A stretch of DNA of 64,000 bases from Aurantimonas endophytica (GTDB lineage Bacteria > Pseudomonadota > Alphaproteobacteria > Rhizobiales > Rhizobiaceae). A model generated the notes under the pieces. It worked only from the letters and a program-made list of their open reading frames with translations, had not been told where the DNA came from and ran no database searches. Position 1 is the stretch's first letter; each line of letters begins with the position of its first letter. Where the stretch lies: assembly GCF_014196845.1 (NCBI RefSeq), contig NZ_JACIEM010000005.1, forward strand, positions 310,001 through 374,000, written 5' to 3'. This document shows positions 35,064-44,034 of the stretch, piece after piece. Made by a program: the position numbers and the translations under genes.

Positions 35064-36367
35064 GAAGCGACTTTCATCGTAGACGGATGACGCGGGTAAG
35101 CTGCCGCAGTCCTTGTGGCATAAAGCGCCAGCAACTGGTCGCGCCACTGCGCCGGGGTGGTTGCGATATCTCCGGGTCTTGCGAACGCCGCCTCGCTCAT
35201 TGCCTTGATCCGCTCCCTCGGCAATTCGGCAACGTTCTTCAATGCGTCAGCCAGAGCTCCCCCTCGAGCGGGGTCGAACGCAATGCCTAGACCTGCGTCG
35301 GCGATATCCTTTGCCAAAAGCGCATTTCCGGAAAGAATGACAGGAAGCCCGCTTGTGGAGGCTTCCATGGCAACGAGCCCGAAAGGCTCGCGATAGAGCG
35401 ACGGCATCACCAGGGCGCGGGCGTCGGCGAGGGCACGCCCGATCGCTCGTCGGTCGAGCCAACCGGCGACGTCGATCTCCGGGTAACGGCTCTGGATCTC
35501 GGGACGGGCAGGACCGTCGCCGATCATCTTGAGCGGAACTCCGGCTGTACGTGCGGCCTTGGCAAGATCGAAAACGCCCTTCTCAGCCTCGATCCGTCCG
35601 ACGAAGTAGAAGATCTCGTGATCCTCGGCCGTAATGCGCTCCTCGCTGAACGGGCGGACGGGATTGCGGATGGTGACGAGGCGCTTCTCGTCGTAACCGG
35701 CGCGTGTGAAGAACGGGCGCATGCCCTGGTGGATCATCACCACCGGCGTCTCTTCGTAACCCGAGGCGCAGGCCAAGGAGAGCGCCTCGTGGCGGGCCGC
35801 CCGCCAGAGTTTCTGCGCGTAGGAGCGTTTGTCGCAATTCGTCGTCAGACAGCTCGCCCCAAGCGGCACACGCTCGCAGGGTTCGCCGCGTCGGTAGTCC
35901 TGGTATGCGCCGTTGGGACAGGCGAGGAAAAAGTCGTGCGCATGAACAACGGTTCGCGCGGCGACTGGCCGAAGCGCCGAGAAGATCGCCGGGGACAGGA
36001 CCTTCGACCAGCCGTGAAGGTGATAGATGGTCGACGGCGTGTCGTGGCCGGCGATCCAACGCGCGAGCTTGCCGCTTATCGCCGGGTTGTAGATGCCGCG
36101 CCCGAAAGCGCTCAGCCGCCCGCCTGACGCGATGTGGTGGCCGCCCAGAACGACGATATCTGCGCCTGCCTCCTCGATCTCGTCATTCGTCTGGTCGCCG
36201 CCGACGATGAAGGTCACGGGTATGTCGATCTCTCTGAACATCCGGATCGACTCCAGGGCAAGCGCGGTCGCGCCTCCCTGAGCCGCGGCAACGTCATTGA
36301 TCACGACGATCCGGTCGAGGGTTGGCCGAACGGACGAGCCCGGCGCCTCGAACGCTGCCGCGCTCAC
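35060..36367 (-). CDS. Family 4 glycosyltransferase
   Basis: A 435-residue GT-B glycosyltransferase. The start is the GTG of VSAAAFEAPGSS, overlapping the stop of the GT2 gene upstream (GTGA). It has the N-terminal NDVAAAQGGATALALE (glycine-rich acceptor loop), HGWSKVLSP and the C-terminal donor motif LVMPSLYREPFGLVAMEAST (E-x7-E). An unusual cysteine-rich middle section (CPNGAYQDYRRGEPCERVPL, then CLTTNC) is also seen in GT4 enzymes of capsule loci. Adds a sugar of the repeat unit, cytosolic face. Confidence 0.88.
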   Translation of the reverse strand: MSAAAFEAPGSSVRPTLDRIVVINDVAAAQGGATALALESIRMFREIDIPVTFIVGGDQTNDEIEEAGADIVVLGGHHIASGGRLSAFGRGIYNPAISGKLARWIAGHDTPSTIYHLHGWSKVLSPAIFSALRPVAARTVVHAHDFFLACPNGAYQDYRRGEPCERVPLGASCLTTNCDKRSYAQKLWRAARHEALSLACASGYEETPVVMIHQGMRPFFTRAGYDEKRLVTIRNPVRPFSEERITAEDHEIFYFVGRIEAEKGVFDLAKAARTAGVPLKMIGDGPARPEIQSRYPEIDVAGWLDRRAIGRALADARALVMPSLYREPFGLVAMEASTSGLPVILSGNALLAKDIADAGLGIAFDPARGGALADALKNVAELPRERIKAMSEAAFARPGDIATTPAQWRDQLLALYATRTAAAYPRHPSTMKVAS

Positions 36368-37443
36368 TTGGCCAGCTTCATCGGTTTGCGCCGGCCCAGA
36401 AGCCGGACAGGCTCGTAGCGCAGGGTGCGCAGCAACTTCCGGCCCAAGGAGAGGGTAATCCGACGGTTGAGCTTGCGGTCCATCGGGCGGCGGTAGCAGC
36501 GCGGGTCGAGCAAACCGTTCAGTACGCGCCGCTGGAAGGCGGCGGCGTCGGGGTCGCGTGCGCCCATCAGCCTGCGCCACAGCCGGAAATCGATATACCG
36601 ACGGATCGTGTCCTGCGGGCACAGAGCGCCGAGCCTGGAGGCATACTCATCGAGGCCGAGCGGCTCTTCGGCATCCCCCGGGTCTTCCATCCTCGACCTG
36701 CGGGCGTAGGCCGACAGTTCCGCAAGGACGGCGCTGGTCTCCTGGCACTCGAGATTCTTCATCGACAGACTGCCGGGATGCACCCGGTAGTAGAGGACGA
36801 GTTTGCCGGGATTGTAGAACCTGCCGTGCTCAGCCAGCCGCAGATAGAGGTCGTAATCCTCCGCGTGGGGAAAATTCGACCGGTACCCGCCGACAGTGTC
36901 CATTGCTCGCTTGAGGAAGGTGCCGGCACTGTGCTGGACGTTGGCGACGACAGGTGGAAACACGTCGAGCCGGGTGCGGCTGACGCGGCTCGGCGAGCCG
37001 GGTGCCGACATGCCCTGGCCCTCTCCATCGATCAGCTGGATCAAGCCGCCGACCGCGACGGCGTCAGAATGCTTGTCGAAGACCTCCATCTGGATCTCGA
37101 AGCGCTCGGGCGTGGCTATGTCGTCGCAGTCCATACGGGCGACGTATTGGCCCCGGCAGTGCTCAAGACCGAGATTGAGGGCAGATACGATGCCGCCGTT
37201 CGGCTTTTCGATGATGCGAATGCGGGAATCGGTGGCGGCATAGCGCTTCAGGATGGCGTTGCTCGAATCGGAGCTTCCGTCATCCACGGCAACCAGCTCG
37301 AAGTCCCCGAACGACTGACCGAGGACAGAGTCGAGCGCCAATTCCAGATAGCGTTCGCCGTTATAGACAGGGATCAGACAGGAGATCGTGGGCGCAGCAG
37401 CCACTTCGGCTTCCTGGCCCGCCGGGGAGAGTGTCTTCTTCAT
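36364..37443 (-). CDS. Family 2 glycosyltransferase
   Basis: A 359-residue GT-A enzyme beginning MKKTLSPAGQEAEVAAAPTI. It has the donor-binding segments ISCLIPVYNGERYLELALDS, VDDGSSDSS and the DxD motif ARMDCDD, plus the ED region NFPHAEDYDLYLRL. No membrane spans. ATGA overlaps link it to the pyruvyltransferase upstream and GTGA to the GT4 gene downstream. Confidence 0.9.
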   Translation of the reverse strand: MKKTLSPAGQEAEVAAAPTISCLIPVYNGERYLELALDSVLGQSFGDFELVAVDDGSSDSSNAILKRYAATDSRIRIIEKPNGGIVSALNLGLEHCRGQYVARMDCDDIATPERFEIQMEVFDKHSDAVAVGGLIQLIDGEGQGMSAPGSPSRVSRTRLDVFPPVVANVQHSAGTFLKRAMDTVGGYRSNFPHAEDYDLYLRLAEHGRFYNPGKLVLYYRVHPGSLSMKNLECQETSAVLAELSAYARRSRMEDPGDAEEPLGLDEYASRLGALCPQDTIRRYIDFRLWRRLMGARDPDAAAFQRRVLNGLLDPRCYRRPMDRKLNRRITLSLGRKLLRTLRYEPVRLLGRRKPMKLAK

Positions 37444-38450
37444 GCTGCCTCGCTCCGCTGCAGCTTGTGCCGGAGTTCGTCGACGTCGCCGAAGAAGACG
37501 GCGTCGGTCTCGCCCCTGAGCCAGGTGTCGTAGAAGGCGCGGATCTTGCCATCCAGGGAATCGAATATGTAACGCGGTCGTCCGAGGAGCGTCGCCAGGA
37601 TCGCGCCGTGCAAGCGATCGGTCACCACCGTCCGCCCGCGCCCCAAGAGGTGGACGCCGAATTTCAGCCGGGAGTTGGCGTAGGCTTCGAAGATCGGCAG
37701 TCCATGGGTGGCGAGCCACTCGGGCGGCATGCCCATCCTCACGAGAAGCCGCGTCGCGCCATGGATCTTCTCGAGGCCGGGACGGTTCTCCAACCAATCG
37801 GCGATCGCGTAGGTCGCTCCGCTGTTCGACAGCGCATCTTCGATCTCCGCACTCTTGTCCGCCAGGATCTCCTTGTCGGTCCTCAAGAGGCACGCAAAGT
37901 CCATTTCGGGCTCGGGCGCCGCAAGGCGGCCCAGCGCGAATGCCATGTCCGGACAGAGTTCGCTCCTGCACGGGAAATGCCGGCGGGCAAAGTCGAGGCC
38001 CTTTGCGTCGCGAGCGAGGATGGTCAGGTTCTGCGCGACTCCCAGCACCCTCTGCGTCTCCGTCAGCGATCCGTCGCCGGCGAAGTGAAAGCTCTGGGGA
38101 AAATGGATGATCGGCTTGTCCCGGAAGCGGGCGATCAATTTCAGCCGGAAATCGTGGTGCCCCGGCCAGATATCGCCGAAATTTCCGCCGCCGGTGAGAA
38201 ACAGGCAGTCGGCTTCCTCGATCGCAGGGGCGACGCTATCCGCATAGGTCCGGCGGCTGGCGATGACGATCTTAGCGCGGGGGAAGGCGCGCCGCAGGAA
38301 GGCCAGCTGACCGAGCAGGATGAGCGGATCGCCGACATTGGGATAGTCCGGTGCGTCGAGAACCGCGATGCGCTCCGGAGCGGAGACAGGCACCAGCGGA
38401 GGAATGGTCGCGTCGATGCGATCGCGCAGCTCGTCGGGTAGGTTGCTCAT
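37440..38450 (-). CDS. Polysaccharide pyruvyltransferase (ExoV-like)
   Basis: A 336-residue pyruvyltransferase. Motifs are VLDAPDYPNVGDPLILLGQ (NVGD) near residues 30-48, LFLTGGGNFGDIWPGHH, IHFPQSF and the C-terminal TDRLHGAILATLLGRPRYIFD. The N-terminal and C-terminal patterns resemble ExoV and the AmsJ/WcaK branch. It probably ketalates one sugar of the repeat unit with pyruvate. ATGA overlaps at both ends place it in the translationally coupled run. Confidence 0.9.
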   Translation of the reverse strand: MSNLPDELRDRIDATIPPLVPVSAPERIAVLDAPDYPNVGDPLILLGQLAFLRRAFPRAKIVIASRRTYADSVAPAIEEADCLFLTGGGNFGDIWPGHHDFRLKLIARFRDKPIIHFPQSFHFAGDGSLTETQRVLGVAQNLTILARDAKGLDFARRHFPCRSELCPDMAFALGRLAAPEPEMDFACLLRTDKEILADKSAEIEDALSNSGATYAIADWLENRPGLEKIHGATRLLVRMGMPPEWLATHGLPIFEAYANSRLKFGVHLLGRGRTVVTDRLHGAILATLLGRPRYIFDSLDGKIRAFYDTWLRGETDAVFFGDVDELRHKLQRSEAA

Positions 38451-39943
38451 TTTCCCTGTCCTTCGACCACCGCACGATGGCGCATCAGGCTCGTGGCCAT
38501 ATCGATGAGCTTCTTCTCGGCGCTCTGCGGTGGTCTGGTGAGCGCCCATAGAGACAGGTGAACGACGACGTAGACGAGGGCGCCGAAAGCGCACGAAGCG
38601 ACGAGGATCGGCAGCCGATCGAGGTCGACACGCTCCATGATGCCGAAGCTCCGACCGGTGATCACGAGGACGCAGGCCATCACGACGGCACTCACGAAGC
38701 TTCGCCACGGGAGAAGAAGCTGCCGCGTCACCGAGACGCCAAGGAGCTGCTTCATCAACATGAGATTGAGGATGACGATGAAGAGGCCGCTTCCAACCCT
38801 CGCCCAGATCACGCCGGGCAGGCCGGCGACCAGCATGCCGACCACGATCAGGGGCAGTCTGACCATCAGGGAAACCGTGTCCCGCAGGAAGATCGACCGG
38901 GTGCGGCCCAGGGACATGGCGATCGACTGGGCCGGGGCAGTCAGCATCTGCAAGGCAAGCACCGGCGCCAGGACCTGGACCACGAAGGCGCTCGGCGTCC
39001 AGGCCGGACCGATCGCGAGATGTATGATCGGATAGGCAAATACCGACACGGCGACCGAGATCGGCAGCGCGAGGGCGATCACGATGCACTGGCTGGTTAT
39101 GTAGGCCTCGCGCAGGCGCGTGACGTCATGTGCCAGTTTGGCAAAGCCCGCGTAGAGCGCTTGCATGATCGGCATGATGGGCGCGTTCGTCGGAACGCTC
39201 GCGAGTTCGCTGCCGACCGTGTACTGGCCGAGCGTCGTCGCGCCGAGCTCGCCGCCGATGAAGAGCCGGTCGGCCTGCCAATTGAGGGTGTTCACGGCAT
39301 TGCTCATCGTGAGCCAGCCGGAAAACCCCAGGATCGGCTTCCAGTTCTGGAGGCCGAAACGCGGCCGGTAGGGAGCAAGGCGGTAGGAGATGATCGACGA
39401 GATTGCCGGCGTGGCGATCATGCCGGCCACGAGAGCCCAGTAGCTGCGGGTGACATAAGCGACCGCGACCGAGGCAAGGAAGGCCGCGACCTTTCCGGCA
39501 GCCTCCAGATAGAACTGTGGCCTGAAGTCCAGCTGGCGTTGCAGATGAGCCATCCGCGGGCTCACCAGCCCCTTCAGTATCGGCACCGCGCTGAGCGCGA
39601 GAAGGATCGCCTGCAGGCGCGGATCGTCGTAGAGCTCCGCGAAGGGTAACGACATCGCCGCCAGCGCCGCGGCGACCAGGATGCCCCGGAGAACATTGAG
39701 GGTGAAGGCCGCGTCGTAGACCGCCGGGTCGGGGTCCTTCATCTGGATGATGGCATTCGACAGCGAAAGGTCGGTCACCGCGTTCAGAACGAGAAGCACG
39801 CTGGCGGCCAAGGCAAACAAGCCGAACTCCGCCGGAAGTAGCAACCGCGCGACGATCAGCATCGCGACAAGATCGAGCGTTCGTGTCGCCAGCCGGGATG
39901 CGACCAGCCACACCGCGCCGGCGGCTATCTTGCGCGACAGCAT
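38447..39943 (-). CDS. Wzx-type polysaccharide flippase
   Basis: A 498-residue MOP-superfamily membrane protein with about 12-14 spans. It starts MLSRKIAAGAVWLVASRLAT, and the early RLLLPAEFGLFALAASVLLVLNAVTDLSLSNAIIQ region (split here only for description) is typical of the O-antigen/ExoT flippases. It moves the undecaprenyl-linked repeat unit across the inner membrane. The start shares one base with the stop of the polymerase gene (TGATG). Confidence 0.9.
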   Translation of the reverse strand: MLSRKIAAGAVWLVASRLATRTLDLVAMLIVARLLLPAEFGLFALAASVLLVLNAVTDLSLSNAIIQMKDPDPAVYDAAFTLNVLRGILVAAALAAMSLPFAELYDDPRLQAILLALSAVPILKGLVSPRMAHLQRQLDFRPQFYLEAAGKVAAFLASVAVAYVTRSYWALVAGMIATPAISSIISYRLAPYRPRFGLQNWKPILGFSGWLTMSNAVNTLNWQADRLFIGGELGATTLGQYTVGSELASVPTNAPIMPIMQALYAGFAKLAHDVTRLREAYITSQCIVIALALPISVAVSVFAYPIIHLAIGPAWTPSAFVVQVLAPVLALQMLTAPAQSIAMSLGRTRSIFLRDTVSLMVRLPLIVVGMLVAGLPGVIWARVGSGLFIVILNLMLMKQLLGVSVTRQLLLPWRSFVSAVVMACVLVITGRSFGIMERVDLDRLPILVASCAFGALVYVVVHLSLWALTRPPQSAEKKLIDMATSLMRHRAVVEGQGK

Positions 39944-41376
39944 CAGGCACTCTCGGGGGAGACTGCGATGCGGCGTTGCCGCATCCTGGATGAATGATAG
40001 AGGCCGGTCACTCCTATCGCGGTGAGCATGCCGTACCGAAACGCACCAAAGGCCCCGAAGTCCGACGTGGTTCCGATCAGCAAGCCCACGAGGAAGGTCG
40101 GCACGAAGGCGTAGCGTAGCGCGACGATGAGGACCTGGCCGCGCTTGTCATCCGGTGGCGCGCTGCGCAGCAGGGACTGGATGATGAAGCCGAAATAGAA
40201 GATGCCGCCGATGACGCCGACGTTGCTTATCGCTGCGACAGCCGAGTTCGATGCCCGCGTCCCACCGATGCCGACGCCCAGCCCCCAGGTTTCGACGAGC
40301 GCATTGAGGGAGACATAGGTCCACATGTTGCGCTCCTCGAACGAGGAGGTTTCCGTCTTCTGGAAGACCATGCGGTCGACCATCATCGAAACGTTCTCGA
40401 GGATCGCCGGATGGAGCAGCATGATGAAAGCGACCGCCACGACCGCCAGCGCCGCAGCCGCGAACTCGGCCTTAAGGTAGCGTTTGCGCAGCAGATTATA
40501 GCGGCTGTCGAGGAACCGCATGATCCACTCCAGGGCCGCCATGGCGAAGAAGGCGGCGAGGCCGAGATAGGTCGCCGAGGACGTGGATAGCCAAGCGAAC
40601 GCGATCAGCAATGCACAGAGGACGGGTGCATAGAACGCACGTACGCGGTCGTGGTCGATGGCTCTGCGCATGAAATACAGGAGGCAAAGCAGCGAGAGGC
40701 AAAGACTGCCGAAGGACGAAGCCTCGGGCATGAGACCGACTACCCGTTTTCCTGTGGTCAATTCGACATCCACCAGAAGGGCGTAGGTTGCGGTCCGAAA
40801 CGGATCCAGAAGCGGCGCGACTGGCAGGTATTGGGAGGCGAAATCGAGCATTCCCGTGGCAACTGTCAGCGCCGATGCCCATGTCAGCGCAAGCAGAACG
40901 GTCTGCTGCATCCTGGCGTTTTTCAGAATCTGAGAAAACATAATCACGGTTGCAAATGAAATCAGCAGATATGCCATCTGCGAGATGTTCTGTGTGGTCG
41001 GAAACAGCGGGGCCGCCGTCGATACATCTCCGCGAACGGGAATCACCATCACGCGGTTGGCGAAGATGCGGGGCATGAAGACGGTCGAAACGAGAGCGGT
41101 GACGATGAACCCCGTCAGAAGCCCGAGCCGTCGGACGTCCAGGGCGGAAGAGATCGCCCGCATCAGGATCGTCGGGTCGAGGAACGTGCGTCCGACCATC
41201 AGCATCGCCGTCATCGGCGTGGGCACGAAGGTCAGCCCCCCGGTAAGGGCTGGTGGTACGACGGCGAAAGACCCGAAGGGAAGGCTGAGGAAGAACAGAT
41301 AGACCAGCACCGGGCGCCTCGAGAACAGGCCCCAGAGCGCGATGATCCAGTAAATGGCTATCGGGATGAAGGTCAT
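39943..41376 (-). CDS. Wzy-type polysaccharide polymerase / O-antigen ligase family
   Basis: A 477-residue membrane protein with about 11-12 spans and a large periplasmic loop in the second half (around EERNMWTYVSLNALVETWG). This Wzy_C-like layout fits repeat-unit polymerases (ExoQ in succinoglycan). It starts MTFIPIAIYWIIALWGLFSR. Wzy proteins vary greatly in sequence, so identity rests on topology, the glycine-rich GLGVGIGGTRASNS loop and position between Wzc and Wzx genes. Confidence 0.82.
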   Translation of the reverse strand: MTFIPIAIYWIIALWGLFSRRPVLVYLFFLSLPFGSFAVVPPALTGGLTFVPTPMTAMLMVGRTFLDPTILMRAISSALDVRRLGLLTGFIVTALVSTVFMPRIFANRVMVIPVRGDVSTAAPLFPTTQNISQMAYLLISFATVIMFSQILKNARMQQTVLLALTWASALTVATGMLDFASQYLPVAPLLDPFRTATYALLVDVELTTGKRVVGLMPEASSFGSLCLSLLCLLYFMRRAIDHDRVRAFYAPVLCALLIAFAWLSTSSATYLGLAAFFAMAALEWIMRFLDSRYNLLRKRYLKAEFAAAALAVVAVAFIMLLHPAILENVSMMVDRMVFQKTETSSFEERNMWTYVSLNALVETWGLGVGIGGTRASNSAVAAISNVGVIGGIFYFGFIIQSLLRSAPPDDKRGQVLIVALRYAFVPTFLVGLLIGTTSDFGAFGAFRYGMLTAIGVTGLYHSSRMRQRRIAVSPESA

Positions 41377-41424
41377 GGATCAGCCACCCGGCGGCCGGCG
41401 TAGCCGCTGATCAAGAAGCGTCGG

Positions 41425-43617
41425 CTAAAGAGCCCGGTCACGAAGCCGCCTCGCACCTTCGCGGTCGTAAAGCTTCAGACGCCGCGGGTTCGCGACGACG
41501 ACGACCGCCCCGGCGAGCCGGTTGCGCAGGTTCGAATTCGCCTCCAGCAGCGCCCGCAAATGATCGGTCCGGGTGCCACCCCATTCGAGGACGCCGACAA
41601 AGGCGTCGAAGCTTGCAGCAAGCGCCGATGCCTCCGAAATCGGCTCCGCCGGCGGCAGGTCGACGAGCACGGTGTCATAGCGATCGCGCACCGCGGCAAG
41701 CCGGTCCAGGGAAAGCAGGTCGGTCAGGAGCGATCCTCCCGGTTCATCCTGGGTCGCCTGGAAATCCAGATGCTCGGCAAGCGGCGCCGTTCTGCGGGTC
41801 GGCTGATCCTGTTGCGCGTCGAACGCAGCTTCCGGCGGAAACGCTGCCCGGGCGAGGTCCGTAAGGGCATGGCCCGCGGAATCGCCGTCGATGAGCAGCA
41901 CGCGGCGGCCTCTCGCAGCCTCGTGGCGCGCGAGCAGCAAGGTTATCGCGCTGCGGGCGGCCGACGGCTCCAGCGAAACGATGCCGACCACCTTGCAGCT
42001 GTCGCGGCGCCGCATGCGGACCGCGATCATGGTTTTCGCAAGGACCGGCTCCAGCGCGCCGTCCATTCCGACCGTGCCATGGGCGGGTATCTTTCGGCCC
42101 TTGGCAGACGGGTCCAGCCCTAGCGACCCCCTGGCGACATAGCCGAGGAAAGGAACACCGAGACGCTCGACGGCGGCACCGCTGCGAAACGAGTTGTCCA
42201 TGAGTTCGCGCGCAACGCCGGCGCCGGCGCCGAATGCCGCGCCCAGAAAGACCGCGAGCGCGAGGACGATCTTGTTCCTTGGAAAGACGGGAAGGTTTGC
42301 CTTCTGGGCGTTGGAGATCTGTCTGCCCGTGGTCATGCTGAGGGTCTGCTGCTGGACCGCTTCCTGATACCGCGTGAGATAGTCCAGATAGAGCGCGTTG
42401 TACGAGGTCGCGCGCTGCTCCAGATTGCGCAGTTGCACGAGCGTGGAATTATCTGCCTGGAATTGGCTGGTCGTCGACGCAACCGAGTTGGTGATGGCGT
42501 CCACCTCGGACCTGGCGACGCGAACGTCGCCCGCCAGGCCGTCGCGAAGCCGGGCAGCCTCACCGAGTATCTGGTTCGCGAGCCGATCCACCTCGGCCCT
42601 GATCGCTCTGGCCTGATCGTTCTCGGCGCCCCAGCGTGCGCTCACTTCCCGATAACGCTCGTTCGCTCCGAGATAGTCGTTGCGCAGCGACAGTATCGGC
42701 GCATCCGGCGTGATGCCGGACATGCTGGTGATCTGACTGAGAATGGAGTCGATGTTCCTCGTGTCGACCGCGTTGGAAAAGACCGTCTCTCGGGCCGTCG
42801 CCCGCGTCAGGTTCGACCGCGCTTCGCTGAGCCGGTCGTTCAGTTGCTGCAGTTGCTGGTCGGAAAGGAGGCGCCCGTCGGTCGCGACCAGGTTGTTCTG
42901 CTTCCGAAACGTCTCCACCTCGGCATTGGCCTCCAGCGACTGGTTTCGCAGACGGACAATGCGGTTCTCGAGCCAGGTCGCGGCGTTTCTCGCGCTTTCG
43001 TAACGCGCCCCGAGCTGGTCATCCAGATAGGCTTGGCCGTATGCCGACGCCATCGCTTCCGCCAGTGCCGGATCGGGGTCGGTGACGTCGATCTCGATCA
43101 CCATGCTCTTCTCGACCCGGAAGACGGAGAGCGCCCTGTTCAGGGCATGGACCACCGCGGGATCCACCGGGTCCGTCGTCTCCGCAGGCGGGGCGGTCGT
43201 GAGGCGCGTGTCCTTCTCGGAGGCCGGCTGAGACGAGAGGCGCTCGGTCTCCGGGTTGTAGGTCAGACCCAGGGAGCGGGCGACCCGGCCGGCAACCACC
43301 TCCGAGCCGATCACCGCCATCTGCGTCGCGACGAAATCCTCCGCCGTGGTGGCCGACTGCGGAGTGGGCGAACTCTGGCTGCTGGCAAGCAGCTGGTTCT
43401 GGTTCACATCCAGCAGGATCTTCACCGACGACAGGTAGAGCGGCTGAACGAAATAAAGGAACAGCAGAGCCAGCAACGCCGCGAGCCCGGCTCCCATCGC
43501 CGCCAGCTTGAACTGCCGACGCACCACGCCCCCGATGCGACGCAGATCTGCCGCCGGCTCGTAGACGTCGGGTTCGACATTGGCAGGACGGCGTGGCGAA
43601 ATCGGACTAATTTCCAC
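41425..43617 (-). CDS. ExoP/Wzc-like polysaccharide co-polymerase with degenerate kinase domain
   Basis: A 730-residue protein from a GTG start with GGAGG 8 bases upstream. A Wzz domain follows TM1 (GAGLAALLALLFLYFVQPLY); a long coiled coil spans about 200-420 and TM2 is IVLALAVFLGAAFGAGAGV. The cytosolic C-terminus is built like a BY-kinase: Walker A-prime VLLIDGD and Walker B TVLVDLPP are kept. The P-loop, normally PGEGKS, reads PSAARS near residue 545, so both glycines and the lysine are gone. A C-terminal tyrosine cluster is also missing (one Tyr in KLYDREGARR). It probably sets chain length without kinase activity. First gene of the leftward operon. Confidence 0.88.
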   Translation of the reverse strand: MEISPISPRRPANVEPDVYEPAADLRRIGGVVRRQFKLAAMGAGLAALLALLFLYFVQPLYLSSVKILLDVNQNQLLASSQSSPTPQSATTAEDFVATQMAVIGSEVVAGRVARSLGLTYNPETERLSSQPASEKDTRLTTAPPAETTDPVDPAVVHALNRALSVFRVEKSMVIEIDVTDPDPALAEAMASAYGQAYLDDQLGARYESARNAATWLENRIVRLRNQSLEANAEVETFRKQNNLVATDGRLLSDQQLQQLNDRLSEARSNLTRATARETVFSNAVDTRNIDSILSQITSMSGITPDAPILSLRNDYLGANERYREVSARWGAENDQARAIRAEVDRLANQILGEAARLRDGLAGDVRVARSEVDAITNSVASTTSQFQADNSTLVQLRNLEQRATSYNALYLDYLTRYQEAVQQQTLSMTTGRQISNAQKANLPVFPRNKIVLALAVFLGAAFGAGAGVARELMDNSFRSGAAVERLGVPFLGYVARGSLGLDPSAKGRKIPAHGTVGMDGALEPVLAKTMIAVRMRRRDSCKVVGIVSLEPSAARSAITLLLARHEAARGRRVLLIDGDSAGHALTDLARAAFPPEAAFDAQQDQPTRRTAPLAEHLDFQATQDEPGGSLLTDLLSLDRLAAVRDRYDTVLVDLPPAEPISEASALAASFDAFVGVLEWGGTRTDHLRALLEANSNLRNRLAGAVVVVANPRRLKLYDREGARRLRDRAL

Positions 43618-44034
43618 CGAGGGGCCTCCGTTCCGAGCGTAACCGACATCCAAAACGGACAATAACCGGCAACTTGTAACGACTTGATGGCGGGTTAGAC
43701 TTAAGAGGTTAAACTTGTAGCGTGCGCGCCTGCAGCCCCTCTTCAACTGGGCATCAGCAATATGATGTGAGCGAGATGCCGAGATATGCTCGATCATCAC
43801 TCCATCGGGAGAACGCACTCGGGCCCATGAACATGGCGGACCTGAGGCCACTTTTCTTTTTGCTGCGACGCAGTATAAATCGTTTCGCATCGCACGCAAG
43901 TGGCTTGCTGGGACGGGACGCCTGATCTCGCTGCCATCGGATGCTGAAGGGATGGACGCATACCGTCTCATGCGGCAAAGCGTGCAGTCCCGAACCCGTC
44001 TTCACCAAGACGGCCCGAAGACGGAGCGACGTCG
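43618..44034. other. Divergent promoter region, ExoP/Wzc-like gene and GT4 gene
   Basis: 417 bases. The left part serves the leftward co-polymerase operon and carries two copies of AACTTGTA (43671-43678 and 43712-43719). The right part carries the promoter with a CTGC-N3-GCAG palindrome described separately. No gene is supported. Confidence 0.5.
43851..43879 (+). promoter_or_regulatory. Promoter of the GT4 gene with palindromic operator in the spacer
   Basis: CTTTTC (43851-43856), a 17-base spacer and TATAAA (43874-43879). The spacer ends in the perfect palindrome CTGCGACGCAG (43863-43873). Box spacing and the TGCTGCGACGCA core match the galE promoter at 28183-28211. This promoter is 155 bases before the GT4 start, so the leader would be long. 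Confidence 0.65.

Noticed and set aside
36490-36497. Second GCGGTAGC (ops-like core)
   Set aside because: Inside a glycosyltransferase coding region and antisense to it, with no hairpin; best explained by chance.
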